Positions 15,154-24,966 of a stretch of 64,000 nt of DNA are shown here, in pieces. The stretch's first letter is position 1. Each line of letters starts with the position of its first letter. The notes beneath the pieces are model-generated. The model was not told where the DNA came from, did no database searches, and saw nothing but the letters and a program-made list of their open reading frames with translations. This DNA is from Cyclobacteriaceae bacterium YHN15 (GTDB taxonomy: Bacteria; Bacteroidota; Bacteroidia; Cytophagales; Cyclobacteriaceae). The stretch is taken from positions 124,001 through 188,000 of the forward strand of contig RKQB01000002.1 in NCBI GenBank assembly GCA_003797895.1. The letters run 5' to 3'. Both the position numbers and the translations under genes were made by a program.

Positions 15154-15756
15154 ATGAAAGTATTGAAATGGGGTTTTGCCTCCCTTTTAGGCATGATGTT
15201 CTTGGTTTCTTGTTCAGATGGGAATTCCAAAAAGGGAGACCTTTTATTCAGTAAGGGAGAATATGAAGAGGCGATTGCTGCTTATGATAATTTTCTTTCT
15301 TCCAAACCCCGGAACGTAAAGGCCTTATACAATAGAGGGCGGGCAAATGAGGAATTGGGTAATTTTGAAAAAGCTGAAAAAGATTTTCTTTTGGCCTTGG
15401 ACCAGGATTCCAAAAACATCCAGGTTTTATTGAGTTTATCCAATATTTATCAAAAACAGAAGAAACATAACAATGCGCTGCTATATGCTGAGTATGCGGT
15501 GGAAATACCCGGAGCTCCTGCTATGGCCTATTTTATGAAAGGCAGGGCCCTGCATCAAATAGGGAATACGAATGAGGCTTTCAAGGAATACAGCGCAGCC
15601 ATCAAGATGGACAGGGATTTTGGAATGGCTTATTATTATAGAGGAATGCTCAAAATTGCTACCGATAACAAAAAATCGGGTTGTGATGACCTGAAGGCCG
15701 CCATCAAATTGAATTATTTGGAAGCCCAGGAAGTATTGGACAAGTATTGCCAATGA
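15154..15756 (+). CDS. TPR-repeat lipoprotein
   Basis: A 200-residue lipoprotein with signal peptide and lipobox LVSC (Cys20), followed by about five tetratricopeptide repeats covering almost all of the mature protein. These include GDLLFSKGEYEEAIAAYDNFL, ALYNRGRANEELGNFEKAEKDF and AMAYFMKGRALHQIGNTNEAFKEYSAAI. TPR proteins act as scaffolds, and no enzymatic domain is present. It is 19 bases downstream of dapD on the same strand, which suggests co-transcription but gives no clear functional link. Homologous TPR lipoproteins are common in Bacteroidota. Confidence 0.85.
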   Translation: MKVLKWGFASLLGMMFLVSCSDGNSKKGDLLFSKGEYEEAIAAYDNFLSSKPRNVKALYNRGRANEELGNFEKAEKDFLLALDQDSKNIQVLLSLSNIYQKQKKHNNALLYAEYAVEIPGAPAMAYFMKGRALHQIGNTNEAFKEYSAAIKMDRDFGMAYYYRGMLKIATDNKKSGCDDLKAAIKLNYLEAQEVLDKYCQ

Positions 15757-15887
15757 AAGTACCTGCCTAATTCGGTAACATTATCCTGCCTTTGAATCTT
15801 TGTGGTATTTCTGATGACCACCTAGTTTCAAAGACATTTTTTTAGTTTTTCCCTTAAATAAAAATACTTTTTACTTACGCAAAAGAT

Positions 15888-17216
15888 TTACTGTAACACC
15901 CTGTCATTCTTTGGGATTTTGGATATGTAATTTTTGGGCAGATATTTCAATAATTCTTTTTTGAATTTATGGAAATCGACGGTAATGGTGTGCCTTGGTG
16001 TATCGATCTGCTTATAATGTGGTCTTTTGACCTCCATTTTACATAACTCCTTGATATTCTCCGGTCTTTGCCAAGAGCCTGCCAATTCTCTGGCCATGAT
16101 TTTTGCCTGCAATTCTGCTCCCGGCCAAATGCAGCCCAAGGGTTGAAACATTCCTATAAAGTATAGATTTTTATAGTCAGGGTGAAACATTTTCAGGTAC
16201 AACGGAACCGGACCAGCGCTGTAATCAATTAATTTTCTGTCAAAGAAAGGGTGGGAGAGATAATAACCGGTACAGGCAATAATGGTATCGTATTCTTCTT
16301 CCAATCCATCTTCAAAAATAACTTTTTTACCGGCTAATTTTTTGATATCCAACCGAGGTTTCACTTTACCATGTCTGATTTTATACAATAATTCATCATT
16401 GATGGTAGGATGGATTTCTCCGAATTTATTTTCAATGGGCCTCAGACCATACAATTTATTATCACCGACCATTATCTTCAACAGGACATCAAAAAAGAAA
16501 CTTCTTAACTTAAGTGGTACCCAAGTGCCTTTTTCCCCGATTTTGTCTGAAGGTTGCCCGAAGAAAAATTTGGGAATGATACGGTAACCTCTTCTCCATG
16601 AAATAGCGGTCATTTTACTTACCCTGCTGGTTTCTACAGCCACATCACAGGCAGAATTGCCTCCACCAATGACCAAAACCCTTTTATCCCTGAATGGCTC
16701 CGCTTTTTTGAAGGAATGGGAATGAAGGAATTCACCTGTGAATTCTCCCGGATATTGAGGCCATCTTGGGTTCCAATGGTGGCCATTGCAGACCACAAGA
16801 TCCGTGAATGTCTCAGTCTTTGTAATACCATCTGTTTCCGTGGTTACCTCCCATTCCTGATCGTTTATTCTTTCACAATGAATGACCAAGGTGTTGAAGC
16901 GAATGTGGTCATAAAGACCGAATTTCCGGGCATAAGCCTGAAAATACCTTCTCAGTTCGTCATGGGAAGGATAATCTGAAGTTTGAGGATCAAAATCATC
17001 AAAAGTAAAATCAGCATATTGGGAGAGGGTTTTGGAACTGATGATATGGGTAGTCTCAAACACACTCGAGTGGGATTCATTTTCGGAAAAGATCCAATTG
17101 CCACCTACATCATGGTTTCGATCAAAAGCAATGGCATTCAAGCCTAGGTCCAGGAGGTTTTTTAAGGCAGTAATGCCGGAAGGACCGGCCCCAATGACAG
17201 CAATTTTTTTAAACAT
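15888..17216 (-). CDS. Flavin-containing monooxygenase (FMO-like)
   Basis: A 442-residue class B flavoprotein monooxygenase. The FAD motif is VIGAGPSG (about residues 7-14), followed by DVGGNW. The FMO identifying block is present as FTGEFLHSHSFK (F-x-G-x-x-x-H-x-x-x-[YF]). The NADPH motif is VLVIGGGNSACDVA. A C-terminal IIACTGY matches the conserved T-G-Y of the family. It likely oxygenates N-, S- or ketone-containing small molecules, substrate unknown. Its start overlaps the end of the sirtuin gene by eight bases, so the pair is probably one operon. Confidence 0.85.
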   Translation of the reverse strand: MFKKIAVIGAGPSGITALKNLLDLGLNAIAFDRNHDVGGNWIFSENESHSSVFETTHIISSKTLSQYADFTFDDFDPQTSDYPSHDELRRYFQAYARKFGLYDHIRFNTLVIHCERINDQEWEVTTETDGITKTETFTDLVVCNGHHWNPRWPQYPGEFTGEFLHSHSFKKAEPFRDKRVLVIGGGNSACDVAVETSRVSKMTAISWRRGYRIIPKFFFGQPSDKIGEKGTWVPLKLRSFFFDVLLKIMVGDNKLYGLRPIENKFGEIHPTINDELLYKIRHGKVKPRLDIKKLAGKKVIFEDGLEEEYDTIIACTGYYLSHPFFDRKLIDYSAGPVPLYLKMFHPDYKNLYFIGMFQPLGCIWPGAELQAKIMARELAGSWQRPENIKELCKMEVKRPHYKQIDTPRHTITVDFHKFKKELLKYLPKNYISKIPKNDRVLQ

Positions 17217-17901
17217 AAAGTTTCTTGATTTGATCAGACATGGCCTTTGTTCCCAAAGATGCCGGAGCTTCTATGGTTTTCAGATTCTCAATATAACCTG
17301 TTTGGGGAATTTTTACATCAACAATGTATTTGGGAATACTTTTGGATGCATACTGTACCAAGCCTGCAGCAGGATAGACCAACATGGATGTACCAATTAC
17401 AGCAAAGATATCGGCATCCAAAGCAGCCTCTATAGCTGCTTCCATCATGGGTACCATTTCCCCAAACCAGACGATAAAGGGCCGCAGTTGGCTTCCTTTT
17501 TCACATTTGTCCCCCAATTTTAATTCCCAACCCTCCATGTCATATACCAAAGCAGGATCAAGGGTGCTTTGGGATTTGAAGAGTTCACCATGTAAGTGAA
17601 TGATTTTTGTTGAACCTGCTTTTTCGTGGAGATTATCCACATTTTGGGTGACAATGGTGACATCAAAATGTTCTTCCAACCTGGCCAGTTCCAGATGCGC
17701 CTCATTGGGTTTGCAATTAAGGGCCTGTTTTCGCCTCTGATTGTAAAAATCAAGCACCAATTCCCTGTTTTTTCTCCATCCTTCCGGGGAGGCCACTTCC
17801 ATGACGTCATGACCTTCCCATAATCCTCCACTGTCCCTGAATGTACTGATACCACTCTCTGCAGAAATTCCTGCTCCTGTCAGTACCACCAGTTTTTTCA
17901 T
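17209..17901 (-). CDS. cobB: NAD-dependent protein deacylase, sirtuin class III-like
   Basis: A 230-residue SIR2 family enzyme. It shows VLTGAGISAESGISTFR (NAD binding), FYNQRR (the Tyr/Arg pair linked to desuccinylation), TQNVDNLHEKAGS, the catalytic His in IIHLHGEL, and RPFIVWFGE. The structural zinc site is mostly lost: the usual two CxxC pairs are reduced to a single Cys in KCEKGS. This degenerate site appears to be usual for Bacteroidota sirtuins, from my knowledge of the family. It removes acyl groups from lysine, producing O-acyl-ADP-ribose. It overlaps the downstream flavin monooxygenase gene by eight bases. Confidence 0.9.
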   Translation of the reverse strand: MKKLVVLTGAGISAESGISTFRDSGGLWEGHDVMEVASPEGWRKNRELVLDFYNQRRKQALNCKPNEAHLELARLEEHFDVTIVTQNVDNLHEKAGSTKIIHLHGELFKSQSTLDPALVYDMEGWELKLGDKCEKGSQLRPFIVWFGEMVPMMEAAIEAALDADIFAVIGTSMLVYPAAGLVQYASKSIPKYIVDVKIPQTGYIENLKTIEAPASLGTKAMSDQIKKLYV

Positions 17902-17972
17902 GTCGGATTTTTTTGTGTTAAACTAAACAACTTTTTCCGTAACGCAAAAAAAGAAAATCCTAAAAAATCAGG

Positions 17973-20294
17973 TCATACTTTTTTCTTGACAAATTTTCCA
18001 GTTTTTTTAACAGGTTGATTTTCAATAATTACCAATGTTTCATCGTAAGTTAAGCTTTCAGCTTCTTTTCCTTTTGGAATCTTGAAATTGTCTTTCCCGA
18101 ATTTGATATAAGGCCCCCATCGCCCATTTAAAATCTGGATTTCCGGATTCTCTTCAAAGGTCTTGATGTGTTTCTTTTCATCGGCTTCCCTTTTTTCCAG
18201 GATAAGCTCTACTGCTTCATCTTCGGTGATGCTCAAAGGGTCCTGCTCCTTTTTGAGGGATACGAATTTATTGTCGTGACGGATATAGGGCCCGAATTTT
18301 CCCACACCGACAACCATTTTTTTATCTTCAAACAAGCCCAAATCCCTGGGTAATTTGAAAAGTTCAAGGGCTTCTTCTAAGGTGATGTTTTCAATAAACT
18401 GCCCTTTTTTCATACTGGCAAACTGTTTTTCCTCATCCTCTTGGTCACCTATTTGAACAAGCGGCCCGAATTTACCCAGCCTGGCAATGACAACTTTTCC
18501 GGTTTTTGGATCTTTCCCCAAATCTCTGGAACTATTGATATCGGCTCTCGCAACATTTGCTGTTTCTTCAACCCGCTTATGAAACTTGCCATAAAAGTTG
18601 CCTATCATATCCTGCCAGTCCTGGCCACCTTGTGCTATGTCATCGAATTCTTTTTCTACTTTGGCGGTAAAAGAGTAATCGATTACATTAGGGAAATGCT
18701 CTACCAGGAAGTCATTCACTACCATAGCGATATTGGTAGGGAAAAGCTTGTTTTTATCAGCTCCTGTAATTTCAGTTTTTTCCGTTTTTGAAAACTCCGA
18801 TTTGGAAATTTTCATTTCAACGTATTTTCTTTCAGCACCTTCTTTGGATTCCTTGACCACATAATCTCGTTTTTGGATGGTTGAAATGGTGGGAGCATAG
18901 GTGGACGGCCTGCCAATACCCATCTCCTCCAGTTTCTTGACCAAGGCTGCTTCGGTGTATCTTGGAGCAGGTCTGCTAAAAGTTTCACGCCCCTTCATTT
19001 CAATGAGATCCAGCAGCTGCCCAATATTCAATGGCGGCAACAAGCCCTTGTTTTCGCTTTCCTCGTCCTCAGGTTCATCATCTGTACTTTCAAGGTAAAC
19101 TTTTAGGAAACCTTCAAATTTGATGACCTCGCCACTGGCAATCAATTTTTCAGGAGTCGAGGAAATTCCTATGGTCGCAATGGTTTTTTCCAGTTTGGCA
19201 TCTGCCATTTGTGAAGCAATGGCTCTTTTCCAAATCAGTTCATACAAACGTTGCTCATTTCTATCTCCTGAAATTCCATGTGTGGAAAAGTCAGTGGGTC
19301 TGATGGCTTCGTGGGCTTCCTGGGCCCCTTCAGTCTTGGTAGTGAATTTTCTTGATTGATGGAACTCCTGTCCGTAAGCGGAATTAATTTCATTTTTAGC
19401 GGACTGCATGGCATCCTCCGATAGATTGACGCTGTCCGTTCTCATATAAGTGATTTTCCCTGCTTCATAGAGCTTTTGGGCCACGGACATAGTTTGTGCT
19501 ACGGAAAAATATAATTTTCTACTTGCTTCTTGCTGTAACGTGGAAGTGGTAAATGGAGGGGCAGGGGATTTTTTGCCCGGCTTCGTTTCCAGGTTTTCAA
19601 TTTTGAAGTCAGCACCGAGACATTTTTTCAAAAAAGCCTCTGCTTCTTGCTGTGTTTCAAATTTTTTGGGAAGCTCAGCAGAAAGTGTTTTTCCTTTGAC
19701 ATCGAAAAGGGCGGTAATTCTGTAAGAAGACTTTGAATTGAATTTTTCAATTTCCCTTTCCCTTTCCACAATCAAACGTACGGCAACAGACTGAACTCTA
19801 CCGGCGGATAAACCTGTTTTTATCTTTTTCCAAAGAATTGGAGATAGTTCAAAACCCACCAATCTATCCAAAATCCTTCTGGCCTGTTGGGCATTGACCA
19901 GATCAATGTCAATACTTCTTGGATTTTGGATGGCTTTGGTGATCGCGTTTTTGGTAATTTCTCTGAAAACAATTCTTTTGGTATTTTCATCTTTTAGCTT
20001 CAAAACCTCTTTGAGATGCCAGGATATAGCTTCTCCTTCACGGTCATCATCACTTGCCAGGTAAATAGTATCCGCATCTTTAACAAAGCTCTTTAACTGC
20101 TTAATAACATCTTTTTTATCCGGGGTTACTTCATAAGTGGGTTTAAACCTATTACTGATATCAATTGCCTTATCCCCTTTAGGAAGATCACGGACATGCC
20201 CATAGCTGGACGCTACTTTGTAATCTTTTCCCAAATATCCCTCGATGGTTTTCGCTTTTGCAGGCGACTCAACGATGACTAAATTTTTTGACAT
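17973..20294 (-). CDS. topA: DNA topoisomerase I (type IA)
   Basis: TopA, 773 residues, relaxes negative supercoils. The TOPRIM domain is at the N-terminus (NLVIVESPAKAKTI; the acidic triad DDDREGE near residue 82-88). Catalytic Tyr283 lies in ITYMRTDS. The strand-passage domains include QQARRILDRLVGFELSP and GLSAGRVQSVA. The C-terminal part, from about 590, has several topoisomerase C-terminal repeats (KFGPLVQIG, KFGPYIRHDNKFVSLKK, RWGPYIKFGKDNFKIPKG) instead of the four-cysteine zinc fingers of the E. coli enzyme, and ends in a basic tail. This arrangement is normal outside proteobacteria. It is divergent from sixA. Confidence 0.97.
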   Translation of the reverse strand: MSKNLVIVESPAKAKTIEGYLGKDYKVASSYGHVRDLPKGDKAIDISNRFKPTYEVTPDKKDVIKQLKSFVKDADTIYLASDDDREGEAISWHLKEVLKLKDENTKRIVFREITKNAITKAIQNPRSIDIDLVNAQQARRILDRLVGFELSPILWKKIKTGLSAGRVQSVAVRLIVEREREIEKFNSKSSYRITALFDVKGKTLSAELPKKFETQQEAEAFLKKCLGADFKIENLETKPGKKSPAPPFTTSTLQQEASRKLYFSVAQTMSVAQKLYEAGKITYMRTDSVNLSEDAMQSAKNEINSAYGQEFHQSRKFTTKTEGAQEAHEAIRPTDFSTHGISGDRNEQRLYELIWKRAIASQMADAKLEKTIATIGISSTPEKLIASGEVIKFEGFLKVYLESTDDEPEDEESENKGLLPPLNIGQLLDLIEMKGRETFSRPAPRYTEAALVKKLEEMGIGRPSTYAPTISTIQKRDYVVKESKEGAERKYVEMKISKSEFSKTEKTEITGADKNKLFPTNIAMVVNDFLVEHFPNVIDYSFTAKVEKEFDDIAQGGQDWQDMIGNFYGKFHKRVEETANVARADINSSRDLGKDPKTGKVVIARLGKFGPLVQIGDQEDEEKQFASMKKGQFIENITLEEALELFKLPRDLGLFEDKKMVVGVGKFGPYIRHDNKFVSLKKEQDPLSITEDEAVELILEKREADEKKHIKTFEENPEIQILNGRWGPYIKFGKDNFKIPKGKEAESLTYDETLVIIENQPVKKTGKFVKKKV

Positions 20295-20448
20295 ACTCGT
20301 TCATTTTAAAAGAAAGGATCGCATAAGCAAACCGAATAAAAACCTAAAAATAGATGGCATTATATTCCTATCCAAATTTAGGTCCTTTTCATCCAATCTT
20401 AAATGTGATATTTTCGTATGTAAAAGATCGTATCTTTAATTGGATAAA

Positions 20449-20931
20449 ATGGAAAATCAAAAGACCTTGTTTCTATTAAGGCATGCAGAAGCGGAATTTG
20501 TAACCGGCCCAGGAGGAGATATTTCCAGAGAGCTGAGTATCAGGGGACAAAGCCAAATATCCAGACTTGCAAAGCTTCTGAAAAAGAACCAAATTGAGTT
20601 TGATTCTGTGCTGAGCAGTAATGCCAAAAGAACCCAACAGAGCACTGAAATTGTCACCCAGTGGGTCTCAGCTAAAAAAATTCATTTTTTAATGGAATTG
20701 TATGAAGCCGACCCCCATCAAATGCTTTCAATAATAAACCAAGTAGGATGGGAAGTTGATAATTTACTTGTCGTAGGCCACAATCCTACTATTTCTGCCC
20801 TGGTTTCCTACCTTACAGAGCAAGAATTCATAAGCTTGCAACCGGGCATGATAGCCAAAATTGAAATACATACAGGAAATTGGAATGAAGTAGGGAGAGG
20901 AACAGGAACTTTACTGGAAATTTTGCAATAA
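20449..20931 (+). CDS. sixA: Phosphohistidine phosphatase SixA-like
   Basis: A 160-residue small histidine phosphatase. The RHG-type catalytic motif appears as LLRHAEAE, the second conserved block as SSNAKRTQQST (Arg of the phosphate pocket), and the second catalytic His as VVGHNPTIS. These match the SixA subfamily, which dephosphorylates phosphohistidine on signalling or phosphotransfer proteins. The open frame begins with a TTG at 20440. The ATG at 20449 (MENQKTLFLLRHAEA) places the catalytic motif at the usual distance from the N-terminus. It is divergently oriented to topA. Confidence 0.85.
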   Translation: MENQKTLFLLRHAEAEFVTGPGGDISRELSIRGQSQISRLAKLLKKNQIEFDSVLSSNAKRTQQSTEIVTQWVSAKKIHFLMELYEADPHQMLSIINQVGWEVDNLLVVGHNPTISALVSYLTEQEFISLQPGMIAKIEIHTGNWNEVGRGTGTLLEILQ

Positions 20932-21024
20932 TTTTAATTCAACATGCTTTTAACTTTCTTTGCGGCGTGATAAAAGCCATTGTTAACCTAAAAATAGTAT
21001 TAATCAATTAACCCAAATATAAAA

Positions 21025-22092
21025 ATGTCTTTGAAGCATAGCATTATTGAAAAATTCGACCCTAATGGTGTAAGCGGCAATAAAGGAATTTTCGGATTAC
21101 CATTTGATGAGGAAACTTCGGAACTAATCATTATACCTGTTCCCTGGGAGGTGACTGTTTCGTATTCACCAGGAACTGCTGAAGGACCTGAGGCTATCTT
21201 AAACGCTTCTTATCAGGTGGATTTATTTCAAGATGACATACATGATGCCTGGAAAATGGGAATTTGTATGCTTCCCATTCCGGATGACCTGGCCAACAAA
21301 AGTAGCAGTTACAGGATTTTAGCCAGAAATTATATTGAATGGCTGGAATCAGGAGCTCCTGAAGAGATGGCTGAAAGGTTTGCGGCTGTTCCGGGAATCA
21401 TCAATACTGCCTCCCAAGAAATGAACCAATGGGTGTATGAGCAGGCAAGAAAGTTTCTGGAGAAAGGAAAGTTGGTGGCACTTTTAGGAGGAGATCATAG
21501 CACACCATTTGGTTTAATGAAAGCTTTAAGTGAGGAATATGAAAGTTTTGGAATACTGCAGATTGATGCGCATGCGGATTTGAGAAAATCCTATGAAAAT
21601 TTTGAGTTTTCCCATGCCTCTATTTCATATAACGCTTTGAAATTGCCACAGGTAAGCAAATTGGTGCAAGTTGGAATCAGGGATTATTGTCAGGACGAAG
21701 CCATTATGGCCAAGGAAAACAACCGGATCAATACTTTTTATGATAAAGATATCAAAGAGGAGATGTATGAAGGCAAGGCATGGAAAATTATCTGTGATGA
21801 CATTGTGGAACAGTTACCTGCGGAAGTCTATGTGACTATTGATATTGATGGTTTTGACCCCAAACTATGCCCCCATACGGGCACGCCAGTGGCAGGAGGG
21901 TTTGAAATGGATCAGATCCTTTACCTGATGAAACAGGTTGTTAAATCAGGTAAAAAAATAATAGGTTTTGACTTGGTAGAAGTCGCTCCAGGTCCGGAGG
22001 GAGATGAATGGGACGGTAATGTGGGGGCGCGGGTGTTGTACAGAATGGCCAACCTATTTGGTGTATCCCAAGGGAAGTTGAATATGAAGTAG
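21025..22092 (+). CDS. Agmatinase/arginase (ureohydrolase) family protein
   Basis: A 355-residue manganese ureohydrolase. All metal-binding motifs are visible: LLGGDHS, QIDAHADLR and VTIDIDGFDP. The family hydrolyses guanidino compounds such as agmatine, arginine, guanidinobutyrate or formiminoglutamate, releasing urea or formamide. The N-terminus is longer than in E. coli SpeB, with an insertion around residues 100-145 (WLESGAPEEMAERFAAVPGI), so the true substrate is uncertain. Agmatine is likely, given a deoxyhypusine-synthase-like gene 8 kb away. It appears monocistronic, and a dispersed repeat lies directly downstream. Confidence 0.8.
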   Translation: MSLKHSIIEKFDPNGVSGNKGIFGLPFDEETSELIIIPVPWEVTVSYSPGTAEGPEAILNASYQVDLFQDDIHDAWKMGICMLPIPDDLANKSSSYRILARNYIEWLESGAPEEMAERFAAVPGIINTASQEMNQWVYEQARKFLEKGKLVALLGGDHSTPFGLMKALSEEYESFGILQIDAHADLRKSYENFEFSHASISYNALKLPQVSKLVQVGIRDYCQDEAIMAKENNRINTFYDKDIKEEMYEGKAWKIICDDIVEQLPAEVYVTIDIDGFDPKLCPHTGTPVAGGFEMDQILYLMKQVVKSGKKIIGFDLVEVAPGPEGDEWDGNVGARVLYRMANLFGVSQGKLNMK

Positions 22093-22128
22093 TGGTTTCT
22101 GAAGGCAAAATTGTGTTAACCATTAAGT

Positions 22129-22160
22129 AGTTAAGGGATTAAGGTTTTCATTAAGGAATT
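22129..22160. repeat. Dispersed 32-base repeat, copy 1
   Basis: A 32-base stretch beginning AGTTAAGGGATTAAGG and ending TTAAGGAATT is identical to 60557-60588, 38 kb away in the same orientation. Both copies sit in intergenic DNA directly after a gene. The rest of the gap (22161-22302) holds further low-complexity words such as ACACAAAAG and GTTTGGATTTT. Confidence 0.75.
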
Positions 22161-22302
22161 TTTTGCGAACCACAAAAGTCAACAAAAGGACACAAAAGTT
22201 TCCTTTAAAACCTTTCACCGTCTTGCTATGCAGAACAAACGGAAATTAGTAATTGATTAATTGAAATTTTGAGTTTGGATTTTGAAGTTTGGGGTTTGGA
22301 TT

Positions 22303-24963
22303 TTAATCTTTCGTGGTAATAGAAATTACCCCATTTTTTGCCCGATTTCGAAAGAAAGCCAGTTGATTTTTTAATTCATCTTCATCTCCTTTAAAATATA
22401 AACCCAACTTGTCTTTTAATTCATCTTCAGCCCATCTATAAACCGAGATAGTTTCAATTTGATCGGGTTCAATAGAGAGTAAATCGTTTGATAGTTCTGG
22501 CCTGACCTCCCCATTGATAATGTAAAGGGGATCTTTAAGGTTTGATTTTATGATGGTTCCTTTTTTCTCTATTGATCCCTCATGGTTCATGGTAATGGGC
22601 CGGTCTTGAATATCATTTTTCTTGGAGGAATAACCGACCACTACGATTTCATTTTTTTGGCGTACGGGATTTGATTCCTTTTTTCCGGCCAATGCAAAAC
22701 GGATGGGAAGTTCCACATGGTATTCTTCTTTGGTTCCGTCTACAATCCATTTCTCCCCATTTTTTTCAAGTGTCTCCATGACCTCTGTATAGAGCTCTTT
22801 GGAAGGGCTTTGCCTGATGGTGATGGATTTTATGATTCCTTTGTCATTGAGGGTCAGTTCTGCCAAGACTGTCCCGGTATTTTCTTTTACCCTGGCGAGA
22901 AGGGGATATTTGATATTTTTCCTTAAAAAATCCTGAAATTCTTCCGTTGGCCTTAGAGAAGGTTCCGCTGTTTGAGTTTCTGGAGATGGTTTTTCGACAA
23001 TGCCAGAAATCGTTCTTGCGTTTGTTTCCTCATCGGGAAGTTTAAACCTGACCGGTAGGCGCATCCTAACATTTACTTTTTGGCCTCTTTGCATTCCCGG
23101 GATCCAATCAGGGCTTTCTTTTACTACCCTTAACGCTTCCTCATCCAGGCCATATCCGACACCCCGTAAAATTTCAGGGCTTTCAACCTTTCCTTCCTTA
23201 TTGATTACAAAAACAAGGTAAACAACTCCTTCAATCTTATTTGATTTCGCTCTTTCTGGATAGGAAAGATTTTCTTTGAGGTAATTTGCCCAGGCTTCGA
23301 ACCCGCCATTGTATTCCGGAGCATTTTCCACTACATCAAATATTTCATTATCTCCGAAGGAAAGCGTGCTTTTTGTAGCGGATTTGTCAGAACTTTCAAA
23401 GAAAGTATGCGCCTCAGAATAGGCGACAGCCTTTTCAGGTGAGAATCCAAACGAAAAAGAATAGACCATATTGACGGGATTACCATCATTTAGGGCCGGA
23501 TTCCATTTCTTGAATTCAGGTTTATTCAATGCTTCTAAAAGTTGTTCGTCCAGGCCTCCTCCAAAGCTTGTTTTGATGACAGGATCGGTGATAACCCCGT
23601 TTTTATCCACGAGGAATTCAACTTCTATCATTCCTACAATTCCAAGTTCCAACTCTTTTTCAGGTTTTTGAAGACTTTCTATCAATCTCTTATTCCATGC
23701 AGTGATCCCTTCTTCTGGTTCGGCTATTTTGGTGACTTCCGATTTACTAAAAGCCTGTGGGTATTCTTTTCTGATAACAGAAGTATTTCTCAAAGACCTG
23801 ACCAATCCTCTCACCCTCACATAATCCTCATCAGATTTAATGTTTCCGAATTCATATTGCAATTCCCCGATTTGGACTTTGAGTTGATCATTTTTCAACG
23901 GACCGATGAATTCATAATGTACCGGATTTGTGATTCTTTTTACTTTCATATGTACCTCCAATGAATCACTGGAAGCCATTAGCCGACTTTTGATTTCCTC
24001 AATGTTGTCTGTGGCTGTTTGGTGAAATAATGATATGCCCTGCTTGGTTTTCATGGATACCAGAGCCAAAAGCATTAGGGAAAGGGGTAAAACCATCAAG
24101 GTTTTCATCCAATTGATTTTTGCCGATTTTTTCATCATCATGATACGTTTAAGGGTTGTTGATCTTATGAAATAGTTGCCGATAGGAAGATCAATTCCCT
24201 TAAATGCCATTTTGACAATCAGTCTGGGGTAATTTTCTTTATTTATGGTTTTCTTTAATACAAATTCATCTGCTAAATATTCATGTAGATCCACCAAAGC
24301 CGAGCGCATCAAATGAATCGCAGGATTAAACCAAAAAATAATGCTCAATATTTGATAATAGACCACATCATAAGAATGCTTTTGTCTGATATGTTCTATT
24401 TCATGATGTAAAATCTGTTCTTTTTCATCTTGGTTCAATAGCTGCGTTTCATCCCAAAAAAGATTGTCAAAAAAGGAAAATATAGGTGCCATTCCAAAGG
24501 TAGGAATCAAAAAATAATTGTTTTTTAAGTTGAAGGAGGTTTGGTACCAGCCCTTTTCTTTGATCATTCTTAACTGGAGAAAGGACCATAAAAGCCGGAC
24601 AGACAAAATGAGAGTGATCAGGAAGTAACCCATGAAGAGATAATCCTTGATTTCCCAGAGAAGTGGAAGTTTTGAACTTTGAACCGTAAATTCAGGTAAT
24701 CCGAAGGTAGCTACAAAGTCTTCGGGCGTTTCCTGTAAGGATAACGCCCGATAGAACTGTGTTTGTTCTAAAGATATATTAGGCTTATCAAAGTTAACAG
24801 GTATGCTGATCAGAGGAAAAAGCAGGGCGAGCAAGGGGGTGATCAATAGATAAATCCTTGAAACCGTGAAAGCTTTTTCGTTTCTAAGGAATACCCAATG
24901 TACTCCAAAGAAAAACAGCATACAGAAGGTGCTTTGCCAAATATAATCCAGTAAAACAGCCAT
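22303..24963 (-). CDS. M56-family (BlaR1/MecR1-like) membrane peptidase with three TonB-C-like domains and a plug-like tail
   Basis: An 886-residue fusion. Residues 1-310 form a BlaR1-type integral-membrane metalloprotease with N-terminal helices, zinc site HEIEH (187-191) and the downstream Glu in HEYLADE (about 227-233), and a last helix near 290. The large C-terminal part has three TonB C-terminal-like domains at about 430-510, 585-665 and 690-765, each with a V-x-V-x-F-x-[VL]-x-x-x-G pattern and a VNMVYSF or VRMRLPVRF strand. It ends with a segment resembling the SusC-type receptor plug (EIVVVGYSS, PLYIINGEV, NGVISITTK). It probably cleaves its partner repressor after sensing envelope stress or a TonB-linked signal. 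The blaI-like gene is three bases upstream. Confidence 0.85.
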   Translation of the reverse strand: MAVLLDYIWQSTFCMLFFFGVHWVFLRNEKAFTVSRIYLLITPLLALLFPLISIPVNFDKPNISLEQTQFYRALSLQETPEDFVATFGLPEFTVQSSKLPLLWEIKDYLFMGYFLITLILSVRLLWSFLQLRMIKEKGWYQTSFNLKNNYFLIPTFGMAPIFSFFDNLFWDETQLLNQDEKEQILHHEIEHIRQKHSYDVVYYQILSIIFWFNPAIHLMRSALVDLHEYLADEFVLKKTINKENYPRLIVKMAFKGIDLPIGNYFIRSTTLKRIMMMKKSAKINWMKTLMVLPLSLMLLALVSMKTKQGISLFHQTATDNIEEIKSRLMASSDSLEVHMKVKRITNPVHYEFIGPLKNDQLKVQIGELQYEFGNIKSDEDYVRVRGLVRSLRNTSVIRKEYPQAFSKSEVTKIAEPEEGITAWNKRLIESLQKPEKELELGIVGMIEVEFLVDKNGVITDPVIKTSFGGGLDEQLLEALNKPEFKKWNPALNDGNPVNMVYSFSFGFSPEKAVAYSEAHTFFESSDKSATKSTLSFGDNEIFDVVENAPEYNGGFEAWANYLKENLSYPERAKSNKIEGVVYLVFVINKEGKVESPEILRGVGYGLDEEALRVVKESPDWIPGMQRGQKVNVRMRLPVRFKLPDEETNARTISGIVEKPSPETQTAEPSLRPTEEFQDFLRKNIKYPLLARVKENTGTVLAELTLNDKGIIKSITIRQSPSKELYTEVMETLEKNGEKWIVDGTKEEYHVELPIRFALAGKKESNPVRQKNEIVVVGYSSKKNDIQDRPITMNHEGSIEKKGTIIKSNLKDPLYIINGEVRPELSNDLLSIEPDQIETISVYRWAEDELKDKLGLYFKGDEDELKNQLAFFRNRAKNGVISITTKD

Positions 24964-24966
24964 GGG

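Noticed and set aside
17973..20294. Topoisomerase lacking zinc fingers as a novelty
   Set aside because: C-terminal repeats replacing zinc fingers are normal for the TopA of many phyla.
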